From assembly GCF_014712675.1 (NCBI RefSeq), contig NZ_JACXSI010000025.1, forward strand, positions 1 to 55,971: DNA of 55,971 nt. The letters are read 5' to 3'. Numbering within the stretch: the first letter of the stretch is position 1; the number at the start of each line of letters is the position of its first letter. Made by a program: the position numbers and the translations under genes. Shown piece after piece: positions 35,398 to 45,665 of this stretch. A model generated the notes under the pieces. That model was not told where the DNA came from and ran no database searches. It saw only the letters and a program-made list of their open reading frames with translations. Source of the DNA: Peribacillus faecalis (GTDB taxonomy: Bacteria > Bacillota > Bacilli > Bacillales > DSM-1321).

Positions 35398-37866
35398 ATG
35401 GCTAGGTTGGAACATAACACGATGAATTCTATGGCAGATATAAATTTATCGTACAACGAGGATTATGCGAAAAAATGGATTGGTGGTTTGTTCAGAAAGC
35501 TAGACACATTCTTCATTCAACGTGGAGTCATTTTAGTATTGATTGGATTTTTATTAGGCAGGGCACTTATTTTATCTCAACTTGCTCCATTTGCTATCCC
35601 GTTTTTCGCCTCAGTGTATCTTTTGCAAAAAAATAAGGCCCCTTATGCACTAGTCGGGTTAATTGCCGGGGCAGCTACTCTTCACGTGACAAATGCGGCT
35701 ATCATATTTGCAGCCTCTATTATCTTCATGATGCTATATAAAATAAGAGAGCCTTCAATAGCGCAACAATATAAAATCGTTCCCGCCTACGTATTTCTAT
35801 CCTTTGGTTTGACCAGTTTTGCGATGCACTATCTGGTAGAAAGAAAGCTTCTGCTTTATGACGGTTTAATGATGGGAGTGGAGGCAGGGCTTGCATTCAT
35901 TCTTACACTTATTTTTCTTCAATGTATTCCCCTAATCTTTGCGCCTAAACGATCGAGAACCCTTCGGACTGAAGAAGTTGTCAGCTTGACCATCTTAATT
36001 GCGTCGATATTGACAGGGACAATCGGTTGGAGCTTATATGACTTATCGTTTGAACATATATTATCGCGTTATTTAGTTTTGATTTTTGCTTTATCGGCTG
36101 GAGCGGCTATTGGTTCTACAGTTGGTGTGGTTACAGGTTTAATTTTTAGCTTGGCGAGTGTTGCTACTCTTTTTCAAATGAGTTTGCTGGCTTTTGCCGG
36201 TTTGCTTGGCGGCTTATTGAAAGAAGGGAGAAAAATTGGTACAGCTGCCGGCTTGCTGGTGGCTACTGTATTAATTGGATTATATGGAGAAGGAACAGCG
36301 AATTTATCGATTGCGATGTATGAATCATTAGTAGCGATTGGGTTATTCCTGTTAACACCAGCCGTCTTGCTGGAGAAAATTTCGAAATTTATACCGGGAA
36401 CGACAGAGTTTTCAAATGAACAACAAAAATACATGAGAAAGGTTAGAGATGTCACTTCGCATCGAGTTGCGCAGTTTTCCAATGTCTTTAAGGCACTATC
36501 AGACAGCTTCACTCAAATAGATGAGTGGAATAAGGAGGTAGATGAAGAAAAAGAGTTTGATTATTTTTTGAGTAATATAACGGGGAAAACGTGCCAATCC
36601 TGTCACAAGAAGGACCGATGTTGGGTGCAAAATTTCCATACCACGTATGAGGGTATGAAGGAGCTTGCTGCGGAGCTTTCTTATAATGATCGGGTTGTTT
36701 CGACCCAAACGGAGAGAGAGTGGAAGTATTGTCATAGATTTCCGAGGGTTGTTGATGCAATTTCCCAGGAGCTTACTTTTTATCAGGCAGATCAAAAATT
36801 AAAAAAACAGGTAAAGGAAAGTCGTAAACTAGTGGCCGAACAATTACGGGGCGTATCGGAGGTGATGGATGAGTTTGCGAAAGAAATTCAAAAAGAGAGA
36901 AAAAATCACCATATGCAGGAAGAACAAATCTTAGAAGCAATCACGGATTTCGGACTGCAACTGCATAGTGTAGAAATTTATAATTTGGAGAAAGGAAGTA
37001 TTGATATTGACATATCATTGCCTTATTTCAAAGGAGGGGGAGAGTGTGAAAAGCTAATAGCACCGATGTTATCAGATATACTCGGTGAAACAATTGTAGT
37101 TGCTTTAGAGGATATAGAAAGCCAGCCTGGAATGTGTTTTGCCAATTTCCGGTCAACTCAGAAATTCGTCGTGACTACAGGTGTTGCTCATGCAGCCAAA
37201 GGAGGAGGTTTAATATCCGGAGATAGCTATTCGTTAATGGAACTTGGTGCGGGTAAGTATGCTATGGCAATAAGCGACGGCATGGGGAATGGAGAAAGAG
37301 CAAAAATGGAGAGTTCGGAGACGCTTGAGCTGCTCCAAAAAATTCTTTTGTCCGGAATAGATGAAAAAGTAGCGATTAAATCGATCAATTCTATTCTTTC
37401 ATTGCGTACAACGGATGAAATATTCTCTACGTTAGATTTAGCATTAATTGATTTGCACGATGCTAAGGCAAAATTTCTGAAAGTGTGTTCTACACCAAGC
37501 TTTATTAAAAGGGGCGATCGTGTATTTAAAATAGAATCAAGTAACCTTCCAATCGGATTTTTAGACGGAGTAGATGTTGAAGTAGTCTCTGAGCAATTAA
37601 AGGCAGAGGACTTACTAATTATGATGAGCGACGGCATTTTGGAGGGGGCGAAAAATGTTGAAAACGTTGAATTTTGGATGAAACGGAAAATTAAAGACTT
37701 AAAAACGGACAAGCCCCAAGAAGTCGCGGATTTAATTCTTGAGGAAGTGATTCGGACAAGGGGGGATATTAGTGATGACATGACAGTGGTAGTAGCGAAA
37801 ATAAAACATAATACACCAAGATGGTCTGCAATACCTGTGTCTTCCTTCAGGAAAAAGGCACAGTAA
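35398..37866 (+). CDS. spoIIE: Stage II sporulation protein E (SpoIIE)
   Basis: An 822-residue protein with three parts. About ten membrane helices fill the first 330 residues (VLIGFLLGRALILSQLAPFAIPFF onward is typical). A central regulatory region carries CxxC pairs (TCQSCHKKDRC). The C-terminal PP2C phosphatase has SGDSYSLMELG, AISDGMGNGERA and MMSDGILEGA metal motifs. It dephosphorylates SpoIIAA to free sigma-F in the forespore and helps form the polar septum. TAGGAG precedes ATG 35398; an in-frame ATG at 35377 has no site. B. subtilis SpoIIE has 827. Confidence 0.96.
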   Translation: MARLEHNTMNSMADINLSYNEDYAKKWIGGLFRKLDTFFIQRGVILVLIGFLLGRALILSQLAPFAIPFFASVYLLQKNKAPYALVGLIAGAATLHVTNAAIIFAASIIFMMLYKIREPSIAQQYKIVPAYVFLSFGLTSFAMHYLVERKLLLYDGLMMGVEAGLAFILTLIFLQCIPLIFAPKRSRTLRTEEVVSLTILIASILTGTIGWSLYDLSFEHILSRYLVLIFALSAGAAIGSTVGVVTGLIFSLASVATLFQMSLLAFAGLLGGLLKEGRKIGTAAGLLVATVLIGLYGEGTANLSIAMYESLVAIGLFLLTPAVLLEKISKFIPGTTEFSNEQQKYMRKVRDVTSHRVAQFSNVFKALSDSFTQIDEWNKEVDEEKEFDYFLSNITGKTCQSCHKKDRCWVQNFHTTYEGMKELAAELSYNDRVVSTQTEREWKYCHRFPRVVDAISQELTFYQADQKLKKQVKESRKLVAEQLRGVSEVMDEFAKEIQKERKNHHMQEEQILEAITDFGLQLHSVEIYNLEKGSIDIDISLPYFKGGGECEKLIAPMLSDILGETIVVALEDIESQPGMCFANFRSTQKFVVTTGVAHAAKGGGLISGDSYSLMELGAGKYAMAISDGMGNGERAKMESSETLELLQKILLSGIDEKVAIKSINSILSLRTTDEIFSTLDLALIDLHDAKAKFLKVCSTPSFIKRGDRVFKIESSNLPIGFLDGVDVEVVSEQLKAEDLLIMMSDGILEGAKNVENVEFWMKRKIKDLKTDKPQEVADLILEEVIRTRGDISDDMTVVVAKIKHNTPRWSAIPVSSFRKKAQ

Positions 37867-37930
37867 GCCTGTATAAAAACTACCTTCTGGGTAAAAATGG
37901 TAATAACTATACTGCAGGAGGAGGATTTGA

Positions 37931-38665
37931 ATGAATACAGGCACACTAAAACAAATTTTGCTGATCACGGACGGGTGTTCAAATCGAGGAGCAGACCCTG
38001 CCGCAATGGCGGCATTTGCCCGAGAACAAGGGATTACTGTTAATGTAATTGGTGTCATGGAGAATGATGTAATTGATGACCAAGGATTGCGTGAAATTGA
38101 AGCGATAGCAGCGGCTGGAGGAGGGGTAAGTCAGGTAGTGTATTCCCAAGCTTTATCGCAGACAGTCCAAATGGTTACGAGAAAGGCGATGGCTTCCACA
38201 ATTCAAGGTGTCGTAAATAATGAACTGAAGCAAATACTGGGGCAATCGGCTTCTATAGAAGAATTGCCGCCGGATAAAAGGGGGGAAGTTATTGAAGTAG
38301 TAGATGAGCTGAGTGAGACTTCCTCATTGGAAGTGCTTGTGCTAGTAGATACGAGTGCCAGTATGAAGCAAAAGTTGCCTACTGTAAAAGAATCGTTAAT
38401 AGACCTTTCCATTAGTTTAAATGCTCGTGTCGGAAAAAATAAGTTCTCTCTGTTTGTATTTCCCGGGAAAAAGGAGGATGTGGAGAAGCTAATAGACTGG
38501 ACACCGAAGCTAGAGTCATTATCCAAAGTATTCTCTAAGCTGAGTCCAAGAGGCATAACGCCCACAGGTCCGGCTATCAGTGAAGCAATCCGGTATTTTA
38601 ATAAAAAAAGATCGTTAAGGAGCCTGTTATCGGATGATGATGAGCAATACTACAAAGAATCCTAG
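37931..38665 (+). CDS. yabS: von Willebrand factor A domain protein YabS
   Basis: A 244-residue cytosolic protein. The first part (LLITDGCSNRGADPAAMAAF) resembles a VWA fragment. The second is a full VWA domain with the MIDAS motif D-T-S-A-S in VLVDTSASMKQ and the GITPTGPAISEA segment. It matches B. subtilis YabS in length and place; its job is unknown, but the pairing with the kinase YabT and spoIIE suggests a sporulation or DNA-damage role. AGGAGGAGG precedes ATG 37931. The yabT start lies 32 nt inside its 3' end. Confidence 0.9.
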   Translation: MNTGTLKQILLITDGCSNRGADPAAMAAFAREQGITVNVIGVMENDVIDDQGLREIEAIAAAGGGVSQVVYSQALSQTVQMVTRKAMASTIQGVVNNELKQILGQSASIEELPPDKRGEVIEVVDELSETSSLEVLVLVDTSASMKQKLPTVKESLIDLSISLNARVGKNKFSLFVFPGKKEDVEKLIDWTPKLESLSKVFSKLSPRGITPTGPAISEAIRYFNKKRSLRSLLSDDDEQYYKES

Positions 38666-39584
38666 TAAAGTGCCTCCAGGGACAGTAATAAACGGAAAAT
38701 GGAATAAAAATCGATATAAAGTTATAAGAATGCTAGGCGCCGGCGCAAATGGGACTGTGTATTTAGCCGACCATCAGGGACAGCTGGTCGCGATTAAAAT
38801 GAGCAGCGATTATGGAAGCATCGCTTCAGAGATGAATGTATTAAAGTCGTTCTCCAAGGTCCAAGGGTCTTCCCTGGGGCCTTATTTATTTCATGGAGAT
38901 GATTGGGAACATAATGGCCGCAGTTTTCCTTTTTATGTTATGGAATATATTCAAGGGGACGATTTGCTTTCATTTATTAAGAAGAAAGGGGATGACTGGG
39001 TCGGTATATTGCTTCTGCAATTACTTGCGAGCCTTGACGAGCTGCATAGTCAAGGTTGGATATTTGGAGACTTAAAACCGGAAAACCTGATTGTCATGGA
39101 CGCATCCCACTCCATTCGCTGTATAGATGTCGGCGGTACGACTCCAATCGGCCGATCAGTGAAAGAGTATACGGAGTTTTTTGATCGCGGGTATTGGGGG
39201 TTGGGTACGAGAAAAGCGGAACCTTCATATGACTTATTTGCTGTTGCAATGATTGGAATTAATGTATGTTACCCGAATCGTTTTCAGAAGCAATCAGATA
39301 GAAAAAGACAATTGCTGGAAATTGTTGATAAAAACGTAAAGCTGCGCCCGTACAATAAGGTAATTAGAAAAGCGTTATTGGGCGAGTATGGAAGTGCTAA
39401 GGAAATGAGAAGAGAGCTGTTGCTTTCGATACAGGCGAAAAATGACCGGCGAGTGAAGGGAAGTGTCACATCAAAGAATGTGAAATCTAATAAGAAAAAC
39501 GGCGGTTTTGCTGAAACATTTTTCATTCTATTGATTGTCGGTTGCATATATGGTTTGTATATCTTTTCGCAGTTAACAGGATAA
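38634..39584 (+). CDS. yabT: Serine/threonine protein kinase YabT
   Basis: A 316-residue Hanks-type kinase. The glycine loop GAGANGTV is at 35-42, the ATP lysine K55 in VAIKM, the catalytic loop at 143-151 reads IFGDLKPEN (HRD replaced by FGD but D146 kept) and the metal aspartate D165 is in DVG instead of DFG. The C-terminus has one membrane helix (about 294-314), so it is tail-anchored. In B. subtilis YabT is a sporulation kinase activated by DNA that phosphorylates RecA and others. AAGGAG precedes three ATG codons (38634, 38637, 38640). Confidence 0.92.
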   Translation: MMMSNTTKNPSKVPPGTVINGKWNKNRYKVIRMLGAGANGTVYLADHQGQLVAIKMSSDYGSIASEMNVLKSFSKVQGSSLGPYLFHGDDWEHNGRSFPFYVMEYIQGDDLLSFIKKKGDDWVGILLLQLLASLDELHSQGWIFGDLKPENLIVMDASHSIRCIDVGGTTPIGRSVKEYTEFFDRGYWGLGTRKAEPSYDLFAVAMIGINVCYPNRFQKQSDRKRQLLEIVDKNVKLRPYNKVIRKALLGEYGSAKEMRRELLLSIQAKNDRRVKGSVTSKNVKSNKKNGGFAETFFILLIVGCIYGLYIFSQLTG

Positions 39585-39709
39585 GCCTTCAAAAAAAGAA
39601 ACATTTGTGAAGTTATTTACTATTTACTTTGGAAAAGAGAGAGCAATAAAGTACAATATAAAGTAATAATTCTTCTATGAAGTGATAAGTTAAGAAGAGG
39701 GAGTTAATC

Positions 39710-41083
39710 ATGCTTGAAGAAAGAGCTAGGCAGGCAATAAACAAATATGGGCTTATACAGCAAGATGAACGTCTGCTGATTGGAGTTTCCGGGGGAGCAG
39801 ACTCAATGGCACTTCTTCACTTTCTATGCAGTCTGAGAAAAGAATACAATTTGCAGCTGGTAGTTGCTCATGTAGACCACATGTTCAGAGGTCAGCAATC
39901 TTATGAGGATTATTTGTTTGTTGAAAAGTATTGTGCCGAATGGGGAGTGGTTTTTGCGGGGACACGAATAGATGTTCCGGCATACATAAGTAAAACGGGT
40001 AAAAGCTCGCAAGTTGCTTCCAGAGAAGCAAGATATAAGTTTTATGAAGAGGTTATGAGAAAGTATCGGATACATAAGTTGGTGCTGGCTCACCACGGTG
40101 ATGACCAGATTGAAACTATTTTGATGAGGCTGACAAGAGGTGCAAGCGGAGAAGCCAGAGCCGGCATCCAAATGAAGAGAACGTTTCAGGAGCATGAAAT
40201 CATTCGTCCGTTTCTATTTGCTGATAAGGATGATATAGAAGATTATTGTCAAAGATATGGGATAGCGTACAGATTGGATGAAAGCAATTTGAAGCCTGTA
40301 TATGCGAGAAATCGGTATCGTTTACAAGTGCTTCCGTTTCTGAAAAAGGAAAATACACAGGTTCATGAGCATTTCCAAAGATTTAGCGAAGAATTGCTCG
40401 AGGACGAAGCTTTTTTAAACTCACTTGCAAATGAACGATTAGAAGCGCTGGTTTTAAAAAAGGATAACGAGGTAAAGATTAGTATTAGAGCGTTTCTGCA
40501 AACGCCAAAGCCTTTACAAAGAAGGTGTATTCATCTAATATTAAACTATCTTTATTTTGAAAGACAAGAAGATCTATCTGCAACGCATATTGAGTCAATG
40601 ATCACTCTTTTTCAAAGTTCTCATCCATCCGGAGAAATCCACTTACCAGCAGGCCTAAAGGTTATTAAGTCATATGACGAAGGTATCTTTACATTCAGGC
40701 AGAAAGATTCAGAACCTTATTCCTATACAATACATATACCAGGTGAGGTCGTCCTTCCGAATGGACGAAAAATAACAACAAGTGCGAATCAATCGGTTGA
40801 AGAAAAGAGCAACAATATTTTTATTGCCAATCTTGAGGATATACATTTGCCTTTAACAGTCAGGACCCGCAATAACGGGGACCGTATGAAAGTGAAAGGT
40901 TTAAATGGATCGAGGAAAGTGAAAGACATTTTTATTGATAAAAAAATACCTGTAACAGAAAGAGCGTCATGGCCGATTGTGGAGGATGCCGGCGGGGAGG
41001 TCATCTGGATTCCCGGTCTGAGCAAATCTGACAAAGAGGCTGTTAAGGAGAGTAAGTCTTTCATTACATTAAAGTATGTTTAG
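39710..41083 (+). CDS. tilS: tRNA(Ile)-lysidine synthase
   Basis: A 457-residue ATP-dependent ligase that converts C34 of tRNA-Ile(CAU) to lysidine, essential for AUA decoding. The PP-loop SGGADS is at 27-32, with [15 protein letters not shown] and [14 protein letters not shown] following. The C-terminal TilS domain holds [18 protein letters not shown] precedes ATG 39710. It lies 29 nt before hprT, the usual tilS-hprT-ftsH order. Confidence 0.96.
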   Translation: MLEERARQAINKYGLIQQDERLLIGVSGGADSMALLHFLCSLRKEYNLQLVVAHVDHMFRGQQSYEDYLFVEKYCAEWGVVFAGTRIDVPAYISKTGKSSQVASREARYKFYEEVMRKYRIHKLVLAHHGDDQIETILMRLTRGASGEARAGIQMKRTFQEHEIIRPFLFADKDDIEDYCQRYGIAYRLDESNLKPVYARNRYRLQVLPFLKKENTQVHEHFQRFSEELLEDEAFLNSLANERLEALVLKKDNEVKISIRAFLQTPKPLQRRCIHLILNYLYFERQEDLSATHIESMITLFQSSHPSGEIHLPAGLKVIKSYDEGIFTFRQKDSEPYSYTIHIPGEVVLPNGRKITTSANQSVEEKSNNIFIANLEDIHLPLTVRTRNNGDRMKVKGLNGSRKVKDIFIDKKIPVTERASWPIVEDAGGEVIWIPGLSKSDKEAVKESKSFITLKYV

Positions 41084-41112
41084 AATTCATTCTTCTAGGA
41101 GGAAGGCAGTTA

Positions 41113-41658
41113 ATGAGCTTACGCAATGAAATTGAAGAAATTTTAATTAGTGAAGAAGAAATACAAGCAAAAATTTTAGAGTTAGGACAACAGCTGACTG
41201 AGGAATACAAAGATAAATTCCCATTAGCAATTGGTGTATTGAAAGGTGCTATGCCTTTCATGGCAGATTTGTTCAAACGCGTTGACGCACACATCGAAAT
41301 GGATTTCATGGATGTATCCAGCTACGGCAACTCTACAGTTTCATCAGGGGAAGTTAAAATCGTAAAGGATTTAAACACTTCAGTTGAGGGAAGAGACATT
41401 CTGATTGTTGAAGACATTATCGACAGCGGTTTGACGCTAAGCTACTTAGTGGAACTATTCCGTTACCGCAAAGCAAAAAGTATTAAGATTATTACTTTAT
41501 TAGACAAGCCAAGCGGAAGAAAAGCTGATATCAAAGCTGATTATGTAGGCTTCATCGTTCCGGATGCATTTGTTGTGGGGTATGGATTAGATTATGCTGA
41601 ACGTTATCGTAATCTTCCTTACATTGGTGTTCTAAAACCCGAAATTTACGAAAACTAA
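41113..41658 (+). CDS. hprT: Hypoxanthine-guanine phosphoribosyltransferase
   Basis: A 181-residue purine salvage enzyme. [22 protein letters not shown] and the PRPP loop V-E100-D101-I-I-D104-S-G-L-T are all typical. In B. subtilis HprT and TilS are reported to act together at the ftsH promoter. AGGAGGAAGG precedes ATG 41113. Confidence 0.96.
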   Translation: MSLRNEIEEILISEEEIQAKILELGQQLTEEYKDKFPLAIGVLKGAMPFMADLFKRVDAHIEMDFMDVSSYGNSTVSSGEVKIVKDLNTSVEGRDILIVEDIIDSGLTLSYLVELFRYRKAKSIKIITLLDKPSGRKADIKADYVGFIVPDAFVVGYGLDYAERYRNLPYIGVLKPEIYEN

Positions 41659-41706
41659 GCTATAATAGCTTATATAAACATACAGTCTCGTTAGAATGTT
41701 AATATA

Positions 41707-41736
41707 TTGTATTCCAATGTTTTACTGTGGTAAAAT
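41707..41736 (+). promoter_or_regulatory. Likely ftsH promoter
   Basis: TTGTAT (41707-41712), 18 nt, TAAAAT (41731-41736) with TG just before the -10. Confidence 0.4.
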
Positions 41737-41770
41737 TCTAAATAGTTGTGACTGTGGGAGGAGATAAGGA

Positions 41771-43768
41771 ATGAATCGGATCTTCCGTAATACCATTTTT
41801 TATTTATTGATTCTTTTGGTTATTATCGGTATCGTTAGCATCTTTACCAATAATAATGAAAATGATAAAAGCATCACTCAAGATCAATTTATTAGCAATT
41901 TGGAAAATGGGAACGTAGAAAGTTATTCCATACAGCCAGAGAGAAACGTATATACTGTTAAAGGTCAACTGAAAGATGCGAAAGAGGGGGAGTACTTTGT
42001 TACATATGTAATCAACAGTACAGCGACTCTTGAGCGCATTGAAGAAGCATCTCAAGCTTCTGGTACAGATGTTGAAGCTGTTCCGGCAAAAGAGACGAAT
42101 GGTTTCATCTCGTTCTTAACAACAATGATTCCGTTTGTGATTATTTTATTCCTGTTCTTCTTCTTATTGAACCAATCACAAGGCGGTGGCGGCCGTGTTA
42201 TGAACTTTGGTAAAAGTAAAGCTAAGCTTTATAATGATGAGAAGAAAAAAGTTCGTTTCACTGATGTAGCGGGCGCGGACGAAGAAAAGCAAGAGCTGGT
42301 GGAGGTTGTTGAGTTTCTAAAGGACCCTCGCAAATTCTCTGAGCTTGGCGCTCGTATTCCGAAAGGGGTTCTGTTAGTCGGACCTCCTGGTACTGGTAAA
42401 ACATTATTGGCAAGAGCAGTAGCTGGAGAAGCGGGAGTTCCATTCTTCTCAATCTCAGGTTCTGACTTCGTTGAGATGTTTGTCGGTGTCGGTGCATCTC
42501 GTGTACGTGACTTATTTGAAAATGCGAAGAAGAATGCTCCATGTATCATTTTCATTGATGAAATTGATGCAGTAGGCCGTCAGCGTGGCGCTGGTTTAGG
42601 CGGCGGACATGACGAACGTGAGCAAACTTTAAACCAATTATTAGTTGAGATGGATGGTTTCGGTGTGAATGAAGGTATTATCATCATCGCAGCAACTAAC
42701 CGTCCTGATATCTTGGATCCGGCACTTCTTCGTCCGGGACGATTCGACCGTCAGATTACAGTAGGCCGTCCGGATGTTAAAGGTCGTGAAGCAGTACTTA
42801 AAGTACATGCCCGCAATAAGCCTTTAGATGATAGTGTCGATTTGACAGCAATCGCTCAAAGAACGCCTGGCTTCTCAGGTGCAGATTTAGAGAACTTGTT
42901 GAATGAAGCTGCGCTTGTTGCAGCGAGACAAAACAAGAAGAAAATTGACATGGGTGATATCGATGAAGCAACAGACCGTGTAATTGCCGGCCCTGCTAAG
43001 AAAACTCGTGTTATCTCTAAGAAAGAACGAAATATTGTTGCTTTCCATGAGGCCGGACATACAGTAATCGGTGTTGTTCTTGACGAAGCGGAAGTTGTTC
43101 ATAAAGTAACGATTGTTCCGCGTGGTCAAGCTGGAGGATATGCAGTAATGCTTCCGAAAGAAGATCGTTTCTTTATGACAAAACCGGAACTTCTTGATAA
43201 AATTGTCGGTCTTCTTGGCGGACGTGTCGCCGAGGAAATTGTATTCGGTGAAGTAAGTACTGGTGCTCATAATGACTTCCAACGTGCTACTGGCATTGCT
43301 CGTCGTATGGTAACAGAATTCGGTATGAGTGATAAACTGGGACCTCTTCAATTTGGACAATCACAAGGTGGTCAAGTATTCCTTGGTCGTGACTTCAATA
43401 ACGATCAAAACTATTCCGATGCAATCGCTTATGAAATTGATTTGGAAATTCAACGTATCATTAAAGAATGCTATGCTAAAGCAAAAGACATTCTTACTGA
43501 AAACCGAGATAAGCTGGACTTAATCGCCAATACGCTTCTTGAGGTTGAAACATTGGATGCAGAACAAATCAAGTCCTTATGCGACCACGGTAAATTACCT
43601 GAGCGTTCATACAAGTCATTGAACGGAAACCTTGAGGTTACTGAAAATGACGTTAAAGTAAACATTACAAAGAAAGAAGAAAAGATTGAGGCTGACAATG
43701 TATCTGTAGAAGATATTGATTTAAAGAAGCCACAAAAAGATGAGCCTTCTGACAAAAAAGAAGATTAA
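41771..43768 (+). CDS. ftsH: ATP-dependent zinc metalloprotease FtsH
   Basis: A 665-residue membrane AAA protease. There is a membrane helix at about 6-24, an extracytoplasmic domain, a second helix at about 112-132, Walker A GPPGTGKT at 204-211, Walker [12 protein letters not shown], the second region of homology [21 protein letters not shown], and the zinc motif HEAGH at 426-430. The C-terminal tail is acidic and lysine-rich. It controls membrane protein quality and, in Bacillus, sporulation entry. GGAGGAGATAAGG precedes ATG 41771. Its own terminator follows. Confidence 0.98.
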   Translation: MNRIFRNTIFYLLILLVIIGIVSIFTNNNENDKSITQDQFISNLENGNVESYSIQPERNVYTVKGQLKDAKEGEYFVTYVINSTATLERIEEASQASGTDVEAVPAKETNGFISFLTTMIPFVIILFLFFFLLNQSQGGGGRVMNFGKSKAKLYNDEKKKVRFTDVAGADEEKQELVEVVEFLKDPRKFSELGARIPKGVLLVGPPGTGKTLLARAVAGEAGVPFFSISGSDFVEMFVGVGASRVRDLFENAKKNAPCIIFIDEIDAVGRQRGAGLGGGHDEREQTLNQLLVEMDGFGVNEGIIIIAATNRPDILDPALLRPGRFDRQITVGRPDVKGREAVLKVHARNKPLDDSVDLTAIAQRTPGFSGADLENLLNEAALVAARQNKKKIDMGDIDEATDRVIAGPAKKTRVISKKERNIVAFHEAGHTVIGVVLDEAEVVHKVTIVPRGQAGGYAVMLPKEDRFFMTKPELLDKIVGLLGGRVAEEIVFGEVSTGAHNDFQRATGIARRMVTEFGMSDKLGPLQFGQSQGGQVFLGRDFNNDQNYSDAIAYEIDLEIQRIIKECYAKAKDILTENRDKLDLIANTLLEVETLDAEQIKSLCDHGKLPERSYKSLNGNLEVTENDVKVNITKKEEKIEADNVSVEDIDLKKPQKDEPSDKKED

Positions 43769-43790
43769 TCTTCTTTTCTTCCGATAACAT

Positions 43791-43826
43791 AAGCGACCTC
43801 TTCATTGTGTAGAGGTCGCTTTTTAT
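43791..43826 (+). terminator. Terminator after ftsH
   Basis: AAGCGACCTCT pairs exactly with AGAGGTCGCTT around a 9-nt loop, then T run. Confidence 0.9.
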
Positions 43827-43882
43827 TGCTTAAGCAACAGAGAGTCAATTTGATAACAGTTTTAAGATAGCATAAGTTTTAG

Positions 43883-43910
43883 AAAAGGACCGGTGACGGT
43901 TTTTCTTATT
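43883..43910 (+). repeat. Solo copy of the AAAGGACCGGT repeat
   Basis: AAAAGGACCGGTGACGGTTT then TTCTTATT. The 16-base stretch AGGACCGGTGACGGTT is one base from the reverse complement of the 20-mer bounding element 1. It sits between the ftsH terminator and coaX, with no composite element around it. Confidence 0.65.
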
Positions 43911-43979
43911 AACGCTCTCAATATAGTTATGGTATGATGTGATGGTATATTGTCAAACTTTTAAAAGTGGTGATTTTGA

Positions 43980-44765
43980 ATGATATTTGTTTTAGATGTA
44001 GGTAACACCAATACAGTGTTAGGTGTATATAAAAATGACGTCTTGAAGCATCACTGGCGTATAGAAACAAGTCGCAATAAAACTGAAGATGAATACGGCA
44101 TGATCATAAAAGCATTATTGGAACATGAAAACTTAAGATTTACTGACTTTGACGGAATTATCATTTCTTCTGTCGTGCCTCCTATAATGGCAGCGTTGGA
44201 ACGCATGTGCGAGAAATATTTCAAGACGAAGCCGTTAATTGTCGGAGCGGGAATTAAAACAGGTCTTGATATTAAATACGATAATCCGAAAGAAGTAGGG
44301 GCAGACCGTATCGTTAATGCTGTAGCAGCAATTCAACAATATGGCGGTCCGCTAATTATTGTTGACTTTGGAACAGCGACAACGTATTGCTATGTCAATG
44401 AAAAGAAACAATATATGGGTGGGGCAATTGCTCCAGGTATCGGTATCTCAACAGAAGCGCTCTATACAAGAGCATCTAAGCTTCCGCGTATTGAAATTGT
44501 TAAGCCGGATTCGATTGTCGGCAAAAGTACAGTGTCAGCGATGCAAGCAGGTATTTTATACGGCTATGTTGGGCAAGTAGAAGGCATTGTTCGCCGTATG
44601 AAGGCTGAGAGCAAGGTTGAGCCGAAAGTAATCGCAACAGGCGGATTATCTGCGCTTATTGCGGATGAATCGAATGTGATTGATGTCGTAGACCCATACT
44701 TAACATTAACAGGGTTAAAAATTATATATCAAAGAAACAAAGACCGATTAAAGAATAACGTCTAG
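43980..44765 (+). CDS. coaX: Type III pantothenate kinase
   Basis: A 261-residue ASKHA-fold kinase for the first step of coenzyme A synthesis. The N-terminal D6-V-G-N-T-N-T phosphate loop, the [11 protein letters not shown] segment, [11 protein letters not shown] and [11 protein letters not shown] are CoaX markers. Start ATG 43980 is behind AAAGTGGTGA. A TGGTATGAT at 43930-43938 may be its -10. It is followed by hslO 21 nt later. Confidence 0.95.
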   Translation: MIFVLDVGNTNTVLGVYKNDVLKHHWRIETSRNKTEDEYGMIIKALLEHENLRFTDFDGIIISSVVPPIMAALERMCEKYFKTKPLIVGAGIKTGLDIKYDNPKEVGADRIVNAVAAIQQYGGPLIIVDFGTATTYCYVNEKKQYMGGAIAPGIGISTEALYTRASKLPRIEIVKPDSIVGKSTVSAMQAGILYGYVGQVEGIVRRMKAESKVEPKVIATGGLSALIADESNVIDVVDPYLTLTGLKIIYQRNKDRLKNNV

Positions 44766-44786
44766 AAACGGAGCGGAATAGATAGT

Positions 44787-45665
44787 ATGAAAGATTATTT
44801 AGTAAAAGCATTAGGTTATAACGGCCAAGTCAGAGCATATGCAGTATCAACTACTGAAACCGTATCAGAAGCGCAGCGTCGCCATTACACATGGCCTACA
44901 GCTTCAGCGGCACTTGGTCGTGCAATGACGGCCGGCGTGATGATGGGTGCGATGATGAAAGGCGACGATAAGCTGACAATTAAAATCGAAGGCGGCGGCC
45001 CGATTGGGTCAATCCTTGTTGACAGCAATGCAAAGGGTGAAGTAAGAGGTTATGTTACGAACCCGCAAACGCATTTTGATTTGAATGAAGAAGGCAAACT
45101 GGATGTTCGCAGAGCAGTTGGAACAGACGGAATGTTGACTGTCGTGAAAGACATTGGATTAAAGGATCATTTTACAGGACAAACGCCAATCATATCAGGC
45201 GAGCTTGGTGATGACTTTACGTATTACTTAGTTACTTCCGAGCAAGTGCCTTCCTCTGTAGGCGTAGGCGTACTTGTTAATCCGGACAATTCGATTAAAG
45301 CAGCTGGCGGATTTATATTGCAGTTGATGCCAGGAACAGAAGAAGAAACAATTGTTGCAATTGAGCAACAGCTGAAAGTAATTCCTCCGATTTCTAAAAT
45401 GATTGAAGCCGGCTCTACGCCTGAAGATATTTTAGAACAGCTATTGGGTGAAGGGAACGTGCAGATTCTAGAGAAAATGCCAGTTTCATTTGCTTGCCAA
45501 TGCTCGAGAGAACGTATTGAAAATGCCTTAATCAGCTTAGGAAAAGATGAAATTCGTCAAATAATTGAAGAAGAAGGTCAAGCGGAAGCTAACTGTCACT
45601 TCTGTAACGAAAATTATCATTTTTCTAAGGAGGAACTGGAACAATTAGAAAAAGACGCACAATAA
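44787..45665 (+). CDS. hslO: Redox-regulated chaperone Hsp33
   Basis: A 292-residue holdase activated by oxidative unfolding. The C-terminal zinc site has C237-x-C239 and C270-x2-C273, whose oxidation turns the chaperone on. The N-terminal domain carries [28 protein letters not shown] precedes ATG 44787. Its last codons contain the AAGGAGG that I assign to the next gene. Confidence 0.96.
   Translation: MKDYLVKALGYNGQVRAYAVSTTETVSEAQRRHYTWPTASAALGRAMTAGVMMGAMMKGDDKLTIKIEGGGPIGSILVDSNAKGEVRGYVTNPQTHFDLNEEGKLDVRRAVGTDGMLTVVKDIGLKDHFTGQTPIISGELGDDFTYYLVTSEQVPSSVGVGVLVNPDNSIKAAGGFILQLMPGTEEETIVAIEQQLKVIPPISKMIEAGSTPEDILEQLLGEGNVQILEKMPVSFACQCSRERIENALISLGKDEIRQIIEEEGQAEANCHFCNENYHFSKEELEQLEKDAQ

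Noticed and set aside
37227-37946. 239-codon minus-strand frame under the spoIIE 3' part
   Set aside because: It is a shadow of the conserved PP2C domain coding frame, without a binding site or family features.
38634-39584. YabT as a dead kinase because HRD and DFG are altered
   Set aside because: The ATP lysine, catalytic aspartate (D146), N151 and metal aspartate (D165) are kept, and I expect the same variation in active YabT proteins.
42887-43360. 157-codon minus-strand frame under ftsH
   Set aside because: Antisense to the invariant protease domain of FtsH; codon pattern explained by the real gene.
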